Origin: Bacillus norwichensis
GTDB taxonomy: Bacteria; Bacillota; Bacilli; Bacillales; Bacillaceae_C
Reading direction: 5' to 3'
Assembly (NCBI RefSeq): GCF_014836955.1
Contig: NZ_JACSPV010000002.1
Coordinates: 124,001-188,000, forward strand
Length of the DNA stretch: 64,000 bases
Below the pieces are notes generated by a model. That model had not been told where the DNA came from, searched no databases, and saw only the letters and a list, made by a program, of their open reading frames with translations. Both the position numbers and the translations under genes were made by a program. This document shows positions 46,820-55,630 of the stretch, piece by piece. The stretch's first letter is position 1, and every line of letters begins with the position of its first letter.

Positions 46820-46902
46820 ATTAAATCTCAGCCATCTCGAAAGACAGAGCTAAACCAAGGAGGATGTATTTTTCGAGAAGCCTGTGAACAGGAGGATAAA
46901 GC
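46820..46902 (+). promoter_or_regulatory. Structured leader of the redox cluster
   Basis: ATCTCGAAA and TTTTCGAGA are complementary across 30 bases. The hairpin CCTGTGAACAGG directly overlaps the start of the AGGAGG ribosome-binding site of the FMN reductase gene, so translation could be controlled by folding. It does not match a riboswitch class I can name. Confidence 0.35.
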
Positions 46903-47466
46903 GTGGAAGAAACCAAATTAACGATTACGACGATTTGTGGAAGTTTGCGTAAAGATTCATTCAATCGAAAGGTATTAAACGCTATTGAACGAATCGCACC
47001 CGAACATTGGGAGTTTTAGCACACCAATTTATCGGATATCCCTCTTTATAATGCGGATATCGAGAAAGAAAGGGACCCTCAATCGGTGGTTGAGTTTAAA
47101 GAAAGTATTCGAAAAGCGGATGGCGTTTTGATTGTTACCCCTGAGTATAATACGGGAATTCCTGGGGTACTAAAAAACGCTTTGGATTGGGCCTCGCGTC
47201 TACCAAAAGATTCCGTATTGATTCATAAACCTTTTGCGATTACAGGTGCAACACCGGGAAACGGAGGAACAGCGCAATCTCAAGCACAGGTAAGGCAAAC
47301 TCTTTTGGCGATGGATGCTTATACCATGCCTGGCCCGAAAGTTCTCATTGGCAGGGTTCATGAAAAACTTAATGAGACGACTGGAGAGTTTGATGATGAC
47401 CGCACGTTAATCTATCTTGACAGGTTTCTCGAAACCTTCGAAAGGTTGGATCCGGACCTTCGATAA
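46903..47466 (+). pseudogene. NADPH-dependent FMN reductase interrupted by a TAG stop
   Basis: The GTG start after AGGAGG gives EETKLTITTICGSLRKDSFN, with the flavodoxin-like GSLRKDSFN phosphate-binding motif of the NADPH-dependent FMN reductase family. Codon 39 (47017-47019) is TAG. Beyond it the same frame continues for 148 codons with PLYNADIE, LIVTPEYNTGIPGVLKNALDW (cited as TPEYNTGIPG) and an intact C-terminus. A single substitution could restore a 187-residue protein, so it is a recent pseudogene or an amber-interrupted gene. Confidence 0.85.
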
Positions 47467-47562
47467 GGGTGATTAATTTCATTCAGGATTATAGATAAAC
47501 GGTTAGGGGAATGAAAGTAATAGAGCTATTTTGCTAAAAATTAAAGGCAGGAGGGGTTAAGG

Positions 47563-47970
47563 TTGGAAAATACTTATAAATTGTACAGCGGAGAAAATAT
47601 TGATGTGAAGTTTCATGCTAAACGTTGCCTTCACGCGGCTCAATGTGTCAAAGGGCTTTCTGAAGTATTTGATGTGAAGAAGCGGCCATGGATCAGTCCT
47701 GATCAGGCACCAGCTGATGAAGTGGCCAAGGTAATTGAACGTTGTCCTAGTGGAGCTTTGGAATATGTGAGGAAAGACGGGGAAGATCAAGAACAACCGC
47801 AGACTGAAACGACCGTTGACTTGTTGCCTGGTCATTTAATGTATGTCAGGGGAGATTTAAAAATCAAGGGTGGGGATGAGACGATACAGCTTACTCGAGC
47901 AGCATTTTGTGGCTGTGGACATTCCGACAATAAGCCATTTTGTGATCATAGCTCCGAGTGTCGCCCATAA
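47563..47970 (+). CDS. Iron-sulfur protein: Fer4_19 (YjdI) domain fused to CDGSH domain
   Basis: A 135-residue protein. The N-terminal half has HAKRCLHAAQCVKGL and later ERCPSGAL, the Cys pattern of the divergent ferredoxin YjdI family. The C-terminal half has FCGCGHSDNKPFCDHSS, the 3Cys-1His 2Fe-2S site of CDGSH proteins. It probably works as an electron carrier or Fe-S/redox sensor. TTG start after GGAGGGG. yjdJ follows, as in the E. coli yjdI-yjdJ pair. Confidence 0.87.
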   Translation: MENTYKLYSGENIDVKFHAKRCLHAAQCVKGLSEVFDVKKRPWISPDQAPADEVAKVIERCPSGALEYVRKDGEDQEQPQTETTVDLLPGHLMYVRGDLKIKGGDETIQLTRAAFCGCGHSDNKPFCDHSSECRP

Positions 47971-47992
47971 AAATCCGATAGGAGGCTGAAGA

Positions 47993-48274
47993 ATGGTAGA
48001 AATTAAACAAGGGGAAAATAAATTTTATGTTGGGGACAACCAAGAAGATTCGCTGGCTGAAATTCATTTTGTTCCAACAGGCGCAACGAAATTGATTGTC
48101 GATCACACATATGTTTCTGACGAACTCCGCGGTCAAGGGGTCGGGGAAGCTTTAGTGAAACGGATTGTTACGTTTGCACGTGAAGAACGGAAACAAATTA
48201 TCCCTCTTTGTCCGTTTGCTAAAAGTCAGATTGATCAGCATGAAGAATATCAAGATGTTCTTGAGGGGCGTTAA
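47993..48274 (+). CDS. YjdJ-like small GNAT acetyltransferase
   Basis: A 93-residue minimal GNAT domain with motif A VSDELRGQGVGEALVKRIV (RGQGVG binds acetyl-CoA) and IIPLCPFAKSQIDQHEEYQD, typical of YjdJ/GTLF3B-type proteins. The acceptor is unknown. It follows the CDGSH gene by 22 bases, and conserved pairing with Fer4_19 proteins suggests a common pathway. Confidence 0.87.
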   Translation: MVEIKQGENKFYVGDNQEDSLAEIHFVPTGATKLIVDHTYVSDELRGQGVGEALVKRIVTFAREERKQIIPLCPFAKSQIDQHEEYQDVLEGR

Positions 48275-48432
48275 AACTGACTAAAATGGTTCAAACATTT
48301 TAGTAGTTAGAATCATGCAGAATCACAACTTGAACCAAATGTAAAGAAGTGTGGAGAACATCCCGTTCTTCGCACTTTTTATGTTCAAAATCCGGAAGAT
48401 TCTCGAAAAAATTTGGAAATAGGGTGTATTTT

Positions 48433-49770
48433 ATGAAATATGTGATTATCGGTGGCGATGCAGCGGGGATGAGCGCAGCCATGCAAATTGTAAAATATGA
48501 GAAGGATGCGAAAATTGTCACACTGGAAAGAGGCGCCATTTATTCTTATGGACAGTGCGGGCTCCCCTATACCATCAGCGGATTGGTTCCATCAACTGAT
48601 GATCTTATTGCGAGAAGCGTTGAGACCTTCCGAAATAAATATGGTATCGATGCGAGAACTTATCATGAAGTACAAACCATTGACCCCAAAACAAAAACTG
48701 TTGCTGGACGGGATATACAATCAGGGAAGATATTTCGTCTCTCATATGATAAATTATTGAACGCCAGTGGCGCAAGCCCTATCGTTCCCGACTGGAAAGG
48801 AATAGATCTCAGAGGTGTGTATACTTTGAAAACCATTCCGGATGCTAATCAAATCCTCCAAAATCTTCGTGATGACATTCAAAATGTAACGATTATTGGT
48901 GGGGGATATATCGGGATTGAAATGGCGGAAAGCTTCAGGACGCTTGGAAAAAGCGTTCGGCTGATTGCCCGCGGAACGTACGTTGGCAAAATATTTGATC
49001 CAGAAATGGCTCAATTCATCCATGAACAAGCCAAAAAACATCAAATTGAACTGATTGTAAATGAGAACGTGACATCTATTGAGGGGGATCGATCTGTTGA
49101 GGCAATAAGAACAGATCGATCGTTGTACAAAACCGATCTTGTTTTGATTTCAGCAGGAGTTAAGCCTAATACATCTTTTATTCAAGAAACCGGAATCACT
49201 TCTGGAATAAAAGGAGCCATTCAAACGGATCGTTATATGGAAACCAATGTGAAGGATATTTATGCGGCAGGAGATTGTACGCTGCAATATCACATGGTAA
49301 AAGGTCAGGATGATTATATTCCTCTTGGAACTACAGCCAATAAACAGGGGCGTATTGCAGGACTGAATATGGTAGGAAAGCCACGTGAATTTAGAGGGGT
49401 TACTGGCACATCTATTATAAAATTCATGGATTTGACCCTAGGAAAGACGGGATTATCAGAACAGGAAGCACAGAAGTTGCACATTCCTTATGAAGCTGTG
49501 AAGATTGAGGCGCAGGACATTGCCCGTTATTATCCGGAAGCTCGCCCTATTCATATTAAGCTCATATACAGAAGTGACAATTATCGCTTGCTTGGTGGGC
49601 AGATCATTGGTGAAAAGGGTGTCGATAAACGATTGGATGTATTGTCCACGGCCCTTTTTAATCAAATGACCGTCCGGGAGCTTGAAGATCTCGACTTGAG
49701 CTATGCCCCTCCATACAATGGCAGCTGGGATCCAATCCAACGAGCTGCGAGAAAAGCCATGAGGGGTTGA
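48433..49770 (+). CDS. cdr: CoA-disulfide reductase
   Basis: A 445-residue FAD/NAD(P)H enzyme that reduces CoA disulfide and related persulfides. It has GGDAAGMSAA (FAD), the single redox Cys42 in SYGQCGLPY, GGGYIGIEMAE (NADPH) and DIYAAGDC, plus a C-terminal dimerisation domain ending SYAPPYNGSWDPIQRA with the conserved Tyr residues. The single Cys in place of CxxxxC marks the CoADR class. ATG 48433 follows AGGGTG. It is the fourth redox gene in the cluster. Confidence 0.93.
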   Translation: MKYVIIGGDAAGMSAAMQIVKYEKDAKIVTLERGAIYSYGQCGLPYTISGLVPSTDDLIARSVETFRNKYGIDARTYHEVQTIDPKTKTVAGRDIQSGKIFRLSYDKLLNASGASPIVPDWKGIDLRGVYTLKTIPDANQILQNLRDDIQNVTIIGGGYIGIEMAESFRTLGKSVRLIARGTYVGKIFDPEMAQFIHEQAKKHQIELIVNENVTSIEGDRSVEAIRTDRSLYKTDLVLISAGVKPNTSFIQETGITSGIKGAIQTDRYMETNVKDIYAAGDCTLQYHMVKGQDDYIPLGTTANKQGRIAGLNMVGKPREFRGVTGTSIIKFMDLTLGKTGLSEQEAQKLHIPYEAVKIEAQDIARYYPEARPIHIKLIYRSDNYRLLGGQIIGEKGVDKRLDVLSTALFNQMTVRELEDLDLSYAPPYNGSWDPIQRAARKAMRG

Positions 49771-50026
49771 CAGGAAACGCTATCCTCTATTTAAAAAACC
49801 ATCTCTCTCTTTGATAGGATATAGGTATTTCTTGTTTTAAATTTAAAATCAGAACAACTTAAACTGGAGTAGTCTCTTTATTGTATGATTTCTTAACTAG
49901 ACGGCATAAATCTGTCTGTTTTGAAATCGAGAGATTTGCAACAAGTTTCTAATCAATGAACGATCAAAAGCTGTGAGCGATTGTCCTCTTTGTGTTGAAT
50001 AAAAAGGACAGTGCGCTTTTTTATGG

Positions 50027-50482
50027 TTAATCTGGGGGATTTTGATTTAGTGTAAAATGGAGCATCAAAATGTTAACACATATATTTAATTCTACTTTTC
50101 TTTCGATCGGTTTATTTTCTTTGAAATTTAATAATTCTTTTTCGCTTATATCCAACAATTTGGAAATATTCATTAAAGATAAGTCAAATTCTTGTGTTAA
50201 AGTGTCTAGTATGACTTGAGCTCTTTCTTTTGATTCAATTCCTGAGAGTCCCTCATGCAACATAGCTGATTTATGCTTGATATTTTCTTTTTCATGATTG
50301 GTTAAATCTATTTTCTCTTGATGAACAATATCATTTATCCTTTTCAAAGGCATGTTTAATATTTTTGATAGTTGCTTGAGGTTTAAAGCAAATTTGCTTG
50401 TTAAGCTTTGTAAGTCTTTTTTATAAACATTGATGTTTTCTCCAGATATTTCAATGTATCTAACTTCTTTTTGATTTGTCAT
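50027..50482 (-). CDS. Protein with two helix-turn-helix-like repeats
   Basis: A 151-residue protein in which LTSKFALNLKQLSKILNMPL (about residue 27) and LTQEFDLSLMNISKLLDISE (about residue 92) are internal repeats, each ending in an HTH-like helix pair. It has no membrane segment, and a RBS AGGAGAA precedes the ATG. This suggests a DNA-binding or phage-repressor-like regulator, but the family and target are unknown. Confidence 0.6.
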   Translation of the reverse strand: MTNQKEVRYIEISGENINVYKKDLQSLTSKFALNLKQLSKILNMPLKRINDIVHQEKIDLTNHEKENIKHKSAMLHEGLSGIESKERAQVILDTLTQEFDLSLMNISKLLDISEKELLNFKENKPIERKVELNICVNILMLHFTLNQNPPD

Positions 50483-50537
50483 GTTTCATTCTCCTGTTTA
50501 ACATAGTTGTCATTTGTAAGACAAGATTGGGCTATAT

Positions 50538-50672
50538 CTAGTTTGTTATAATAAACCATATATCATTGAGAAAAAAGGGAACCACATGGAACATGGTAGA
50601 AAACAACAGGGAAAGTCCTGCTAACTTAAGCATTTCTAGTGTACTTAAATTACAGGAGGATTTATCAGTCAT
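50538..50672 (-). CDS. 44-residue membrane microprotein
   Basis: MTDKSSCNLSTLEMLKLAG followed by a hydrophobic C-terminal half (LSLLFSTMFHVVPFF...WFIITN). AGGGAGG lies eight bases before the ATG, which is the best argument that it is expressed. Function unknown. Confidence 0.5.
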   Translation of the reverse strand: MTDKSSCNLSTLEMLKLAGLSLLFSTMFHVVPFFLNDIWFIITN

Positions 50673-50734
50673 GTTAACACCTCCCTTTATATGCTAAATA
50701 ATACTTCTACATTTAGATTGTATTTCCCTTTAAC

Positions 50735-50895
50735 TTTATTCAGTAGAAGTCTCCATTTTTGTAAGTGGTGAGATGAATTCAATTCAGTCGGAGTTGAAAC
50801 CCGGGCTGAATGAAGTTAAAGTCTCCGGCGAATGCCACAGATTTTCAGTGGGGATTTATTGAGATCTGGGTGTAAATACATCAAAGCGCATTGAT
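50735..50895 (+). repeat. Dispersed element copy C (161 bp)
   Basis: Starts TTTATTCAGTAGAAGTCTCC, hairpin TTTTTGTAAG, then ATTCAGTCGGAG...CGGGCTGAAT, CACAGATTTTCAGTGG and the end CATCAAAGCGCATTGAT. It is closest to copy A and has lost one base in the terminal motif. Confidence 0.75.
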
Positions 50896-50934
50896 TAAAG
50901 TAAGACTTTATTTGAATATATTTGAGGTGGGAAA

Positions 50935-51693
50935 TTGGGATTTATTCAATTGACAAAAAGCACAATTGAAACCGAACATATCTGTTGTGCTTTGGGAGCA
51001 AAACAATATGAGCATGCAGTAAGCGAGAAGAAGAAGTGGTTGGCAGAACGAATGGATGAAGGATTAGTATTCTATCGTTTAGATGAACGTGCGAAAGTAT
51101 TTATAGAGTATTTACCTGCACAAATGGCGTGGGTTCCTATTCAAGCACCCAATTATATGTATATTAATTGTTTATGGGTTTCTGGGAGATATAAAGATAA
51201 CGGGTATGCAAAGCAGCTATTGGATTACTGCAAGGAAGATGCGATCAGTCGGGGTATGGACGGAATTGTCCATATAGTAGGAAAGAAAAAATATCCGTAT
51301 TTAAGTGATAAACGTTTTTTTGAACATATGGGGTTTGAGCTTGTGGACCAGGCAGAACCATATTTTCAATTAATGACATTAAAGTGGGATGAACAGGCTA
51401 GCGATCCGTTCTTTAAAAAAAATGAAGAAGCTCTTTGCAGAGATGAAGGTATCTCTATTTATTACACTGCCCAGTGTCCTTTTGCTGTTGGCATATTGGA
51501 AGACCTGAGAAAAGTGGCAGAAAGCAAAAAGGTTCCCTTCCACACTTATAGAATAGCAACTAAAGAAGAAGCACAAAACTCTCCGATAATATGGACAACT
51601 TTTGGCATGTTTTATAATGGAAAATTCATTACACATGAAATAATGAGTTCAAATAAATTTGAGAAGTTATTAACGAAGCTATTATCGGAATGA
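50935..51693 (+). CDS. yoaP: YoaP-like acetyltransferase
   Basis: A 252-residue two-domain protein. The N-terminal GNAT domain has NCLWVSGRYKDNGYAKQLLD with a degenerate acetyl-CoA loop. The C-terminal domain (from about residue 155) is YoaP-like, with ISIYYTAQCPFAVGILEDL reminiscent of a thioredoxin-like CxxF site. Length and order match B. subtilis YoaP, whose acceptor is unknown. TTG start after GAGGTGGG. Confidence 0.82.
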   Translation: MGFIQLTKSTIETEHICCALGAKQYEHAVSEKKKWLAERMDEGLVFYRLDERAKVFIEYLPAQMAWVPIQAPNYMYINCLWVSGRYKDNGYAKQLLDYCKEDAISRGMDGIVHIVGKKKYPYLSDKRFFEHMGFELVDQAEPYFQLMTLKWDEQASDPFFKKNEEALCRDEGISIYYTAQCPFAVGILEDLRKVAESKKVPFHTYRIATKEEAQNSPIIWTTFGMFYNGKFITHEIMSSNKFEKLLTKLLSE

Positions 51694-51745
51694 TATTTTT
51701 TTACATATATTTCAATGAAGTGGAATAATATAAAACGGAAGTTCC

Positions 51746-51784
51746 AAGCTTGTAGAGAGGTGTTTTCTCTACAAGCTTTTCCTT
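51746..51784 (+). terminator. Terminator after yoaP
   Basis: AGCTTGTAGAGA / TCTCTACAAGCT hairpin followed by TTTCC. Confidence 0.85.
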
Positions 51785-52067
51785 TGTTTCTTTCTTTGAA
51801 AGAAACAGACTTTTATTCACTTGGAGCGTTCAGTATATTTATGTGCGTAATCTGAGATAATACCTTGTGATACGATGATTTGTATCAATTTATAATGGAA
51901 GGCATTCATCAAACCAAATCGTTGACAGAAACGATCGCGGTATGTATATTATTAATTTGTTAAATGTACTAAATCTATAGGAATTATTTACTTTCCTGTG
52001 GCATAGTAGATTCACGGCGCATATGATGAAAAACACATATTGAGGCCCAAACAAAGGAGGGGACATC
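51785..52067 (+). other. Upstream region of tcyP
   Basis: About 280 bases that contain an A/T-rich palindrome-like stretch around TAGGAATTATTTAC (51977). The B. subtilis orthologue is controlled by the cysteine regulator CymR; a CymR site could not be assigned by eye. The tcyP ribosome-binding site is AAGGAGGGG. Confidence 0.4.
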
Positions 52068-53465
52068 ATGAATATATTTTTAATTAGCCTGAATATCATT
52101 GCGTTACTGGCGATTATTGGACTTCTTATATTTATGCAAAAGAAACATGTATCGTTTACAAAACGTGTATTTACGGGTTTAGGTGCCGGGATTGTGCTAG
52201 GTGCACTTTTACAGGCTATCTACGGGGTAGATTCAGAGGTATTAACGAATACAGCAGATTGGTATAGTATTGTCGGGAGCGGGTATGTCCAACTGTTAAT
52301 GATGATTGTTGTACCGCTTGTTATGGTATCTATTATTCAGTCCATCATTAATTTGGAGAAATCTGCAGACCTTGGAAAAATGTCTGCCTGGATTATTGGT
52401 TTCTTAGTTTCGACAGCTATGGTTGCCGCGTTGATTGGTATAGGGTCTGCGGCATTGTTTGATTTAAATGCAGATCAAATTGATGCTGGCCAGGCGGAGG
52501 TTGATCGTGGGGATATGCTTCAGGAAAAGCTTGGAGATGTACAGGATTTGACTGCACCACAAAAAATCTTGAGTTTTATTCCTTCTAATATATTTTTAGA
52601 TATGACAGGCCAGCGAGCAACTTCGGTTATTGCGGTAGTTATTTTCTCCATTATCGTTGGGATTGCAGTGCTTGGATTGCGGAGGAAAAATCCGGAACAA
52701 GCAGAAATGTTTACGAAAATCGTAAATGCACTATACGCTGTTGTTATGCGCATCGTAACTCTTATTTTACGCCTGACACCATTTGGAATTTTGGCTTTGA
52801 TGGCAAATACAGTGGCTAAAACAGATGTTGCGGGTATTGTTCAGCTTGGAAAATTTGTGGTCGCTTCTTATGTTGCCTTATTGGTCATCATGATTTTCCA
52901 TCTTGTATTAGTGGGCCTCTTCGGTTTAAATCCGATGACATATTTGAAAAAGGCCATCCCTGTATTGGGATTTGCTTTTACATCACGTTCGAGTGCAGGG
53001 ACGATCCCACTGAACATCCAAGCACAGAAAAACTCTCTTGGTGTTGATTCAGGAATTGCGAACATGTCAGCTTCTTTTGGAGCGACAATTGGGCAAAACG
53101 GGTGTGCTGGAATGTATCCTGCTATGCTGGCAGTCATGATTGCACCGACGGTCGGAATTGATCCACTTACACCAGCATTTATCATCAAACTGGTCTTAAT
53201 TATTGGAATTAGTTCATTTGGTGTTGCTGGTGTTGGCGGTGGAGCAACCTTTGCTGCATTGATTGTTTTATCTTCGATGGGGCTCCCAGTTGCTTTAGCT
53301 GGTTTGCTCATATCAATCGAGGCACTTATCGATATGGGACGTACAGCTGTAAATGTAAATGACAGCATGGTCGCCGGAACGTTAACGGCACGAATTTTGG
53401 GGAAATTGAATTTGAAAACATTTAATGATAAAACAGCTATTGAAGATAGTAGCTCATCACTTTAA
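52068..53465 (+). CDS. tcyP: L-cystine sodium/proton symporter TcyP
   Basis: A 465-residue dicarboxylate/amino-acid:cation symporter (DAACS) with about eight membrane helices and two re-entrant loops. The serine-rich loop is present as AFTSRSSAGTIPLN, followed by ASFGATIGQNGCAGMYPAM and later GVGGGATFAAL. The large hydrophilic loop at 155-190 and overall length match TcyP/YhcL, the cystine importer, rather than GltP. It fits the sulfur/thiol theme of the nearby CoA-disulfide reductase. Confidence 0.93.
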   Translation: MNIFLISLNIIALLAIIGLLIFMQKKHVSFTKRVFTGLGAGIVLGALLQAIYGVDSEVLTNTADWYSIVGSGYVQLLMMIVVPLVMVSIIQSIINLEKSADLGKMSAWIIGFLVSTAMVAALIGIGSAALFDLNADQIDAGQAEVDRGDMLQEKLGDVQDLTAPQKILSFIPSNIFLDMTGQRATSVIAVVIFSIIVGIAVLGLRRKNPEQAEMFTKIVNALYAVVMRIVTLILRLTPFGILALMANTVAKTDVAGIVQLGKFVVASYVALLVIMIFHLVLVGLFGLNPMTYLKKAIPVLGFAFTSRSSAGTIPLNIQAQKNSLGVDSGIANMSASFGATIGQNGCAGMYPAMLAVMIAPTVGIDPLTPAFIIKLVLIIGISSFGVAGVGGGATFAALIVLSSMGLPVALAGLLISIEALIDMGRTAVNVNDSMVAGTLTARILGKLNLKTFNDKTAIEDSSSSL

Positions 53466-53467
53466 GG

Positions 53468-53506
53468 AAAAAAGCTAATCACCATATTTGGTGGTTAGCT
53501 TTTTTG
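53468..53506 (+). terminator. tcyP terminator
   Basis: AAAGCTAATCACC / GGTGGTTAGCTTTTTT hairpin. Confidence 0.9.
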
Positions 53507-53636
53507 ATGGAGAAAATGGCGAAAATCAGAGTTTTGATCATCTGAAAAGATGATAAGAATTGTTCTCGATAAAGGTATGGAAATGCTCATCATGGTACAA
53601 TTTAGTTACATAGGAAATAATGGAGGGAATTTTTTA

Positions 53637-54366
53637 ATGCTTAAAAATAAAAAGATAATCATAACTGGTGCGGGTTCTGGGATTGGTAGAGAAATTGTTA
53701 AGCAATGTTTAGACGAAGGTGCTTCCGTAGTTGCATGTGATATTAATGAATATTCCTTACAGGAGTTACAAATATTAATGGGTGACCATTCTTTACTGCA
53801 TATCAGATAGATGTAAGTAATTATGAAGAGGTTGCTAGATTTTTTGCATATGTTGAAGCTGAACATCCTAATGTTGATAGCTTAGTGAATAATGCGGGGA
53901 TTTACTTGGCAAAAAGATTACTAGATTATCAAACAGAGGAAATTGATACAGTCTTAAATATAAATATTAAGGGATTTATTTATTTTACACAGATGTTCGG
54001 AAAGCTATTGCTTCAAAGCCAACGAAAGGGAGTGATCGTGAATATGTCTTCCGTATCAGGGATGGAAGGCAGTTCAGATGCGATTTATGGACTGTCAAAA
54101 GCTGCTATACTGGGTTTAACTAAAAGCTGTGCAATGAATTTCTCCCCTTACATCAGAGTGAATGCTGTTGCTCCCACGATGGTTGACACTCCGATGATGG
54201 ATACAATTCCCGATTGGAGGAAAAAAGAAATTTAAATCATCAACTCATTGATATACCTGTACTTTCTGAAGATGTCGCTGATACTGTTATTTTCTTATTA
54301 TCAAATAAATCTAAGCATTACACAGGAGCAACCTTCGATATCAATAATGGAGGATATCTAAGGTAG
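53637..54366 (+). pseudogene. Short-chain dehydrogenase broken by two frameshifts
   Basis: Frame 1 gives LKNKKIIITGAGSGIGREIV (Rossmann TGxxxGIG) to about 53805. Frame 2 continues YQIDVSNYEEVARFF, NNAGIYLAK, the Ser and Y-x3-K active site (VSGMEGSSDAIYGLSKAA) to 54232. A third frame finishes DIPVLSEDVADTVIFLLSN and GATFDINNGGYL. The full length would be about 240 residues. Two separate indels (near 53805 and 54232) imply decay. Confidence 0.85.
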
Positions 54367-54428
54367 ACTTTTTCTGAAAATATCTATTATTCATCCCAAG
54401 AGGAAATGGAAGAAAGAAGAGGTTAGAA

Positions 54429-54857
54429 ATGAGCATTGCACAAGAGCTGTATGCAGCAGTAAAAAAACTAATTGAGCATAAATATCCATCTGGCTGGGGT
54501 GGTGCAGCAGCTATTCGGGTGGAAGACGGAACGATTTACACTAGTGTTGTACCAGATGTAATAAATGCTTCGACTGAACTTTGTATAGAGACAGGAGCAA
54601 TATTACAAGCCCATAAATTTAACAAGAAAGTAACACATTGTATTTGTGTAGCAAGGGAAGATGAAGACTCTGAACTAAAGGTTTTATCGCCTTGTGGTGT
54701 ATGTCAAGAGCGTTTATTTTATTGGGGGCCACAAGTACAATGTGCTATCACAAATTCAGAGCAAGTTGTCATTTTCAAGCCATTAAGTGAGTTACAACCA
54801 TATCATTGGACAGAAGCGTATCATGACGAAATGGTAAAAGAATGGAGGAAAAGATAA
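54429..54857 (+). CDS. Cytidine deaminase-like protein
   Basis: A 142-residue member of the cytidine deaminase fold. Zinc ligands and proton shuttle are visible as STELCIETGAI (Cys-x-Glu) and LSPCGVCQERL (PCxxC). The C-x-E arrangement and length resemble the blasticidin-S deaminase / cytidine deaminase branch, so the substrate could be a nucleoside or a nucleoside antibiotic; this cannot be settled here. It stands between a pseudogene and acetyltransferases. Confidence 0.85.
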   Translation: MSIAQELYAAVKKLIEHKYPSGWGGAAAIRVEDGTIYTSVVPDVINASTELCIETGAILQAHKFNKKVTHCICVAREDEDSELKVLSPCGVCQERLFYWGPQVQCAITNSEQVVIFKPLSELQPYHWTEAYHDEMVKEWRKR

Positions 54858-55078
54858 TTTGTAATAGGAAGGTTGCTCTTTTAAAGAATTCGCCCCCTAA
54901 TTTTTATCAGTACGTTGAAATGAAACATTGATACGTTATCTTCTTATTATCAATAAATTCAATCATGATTTAACATAATCAACTGATTTATTCCAGGGAA
55001 GCTGAGATTCTAGAACAATGTTACATGTTTATTTTTCATTCTAATAGTGGGATTTTTTCAAAACGTTAGGAGGACACG

Positions 55079-55525
55079 ATGTTATTAATGGATATTAGAA
55101 AACCTACTGATTCGGAACTTAAAAAAATTATGTTACTTTCTCCACAAGCTATATATGATGGAACATTGGGAGAAGTACTACCTTCCAATGAAAAAACCGA
55201 ACACCTTATTGCGACTCTATTAGAAAAGGGAAGTTATTATTTAATTGCAACACACAACGATAAATTGATGGGCTGGATTCTGATTGGAGCAAGTAAAGAC
55301 CAATTTACTGATATGATGAATGGATTTATTTATGAACTATTTGTTATAGAAGAATTTAGAGGCAACGGAATTTCAACACGATTAATGGGAGCTGCCATTG
55401 ACTGCTTAAGACAAGATGGATACTCTGAAATACGTCTTAGTGCTTTTGCAGGGAATCAAGCTATTCAACTATACAACAAAATGGGATTTAGCATAAGAAC
55501 GGTTGCTATGAGTTTGACGTTATAA
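55079..55525 (+). CDS. GNAT-family N-acetyltransferase
   Basis: A 148-residue Gcn5-type transferase. Motif A is YELFVIEEFRGNGISTRLMG (RGNGIS loop), motif B IRLSAFAGNQAIQLYNKMGF. AGGAGGACACG precedes the ATG. An ATG three codons in is an alternative. Substrate unknown; it is one of two neighbouring acetyltransferases. Confidence 0.85.
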   Translation: MLLMDIRKPTDSELKKIMLLSPQAIYDGTLGEVLPSNEKTEHLIATLLEKGSYYLIATHNDKLMGWILIGASKDQFTDMMNGFIYELFVIEEFRGNGISTRLMGAAIDCLRQDGYSEIRLSAFAGNQAIQLYNKMGFSIRTVAMSLTL

Positions 55526-55630
55526 TCTACCTTTTTTACCAAACTAGCTCAGCTTTTTTCATCTATTTCTGATATCAAGTGACATATAGTTGAACAAGAG
55601 ATAATGAAATTAACCTTAAGGAGAGTCATA

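Noticed and set aside
46820-46902. Cyclic-di-GMP or other known riboswitch before the redox cluster
   Set aside because: A few shared words (TCTCGAAAGA) are present but the order of conserved elements does not fit any class I know.
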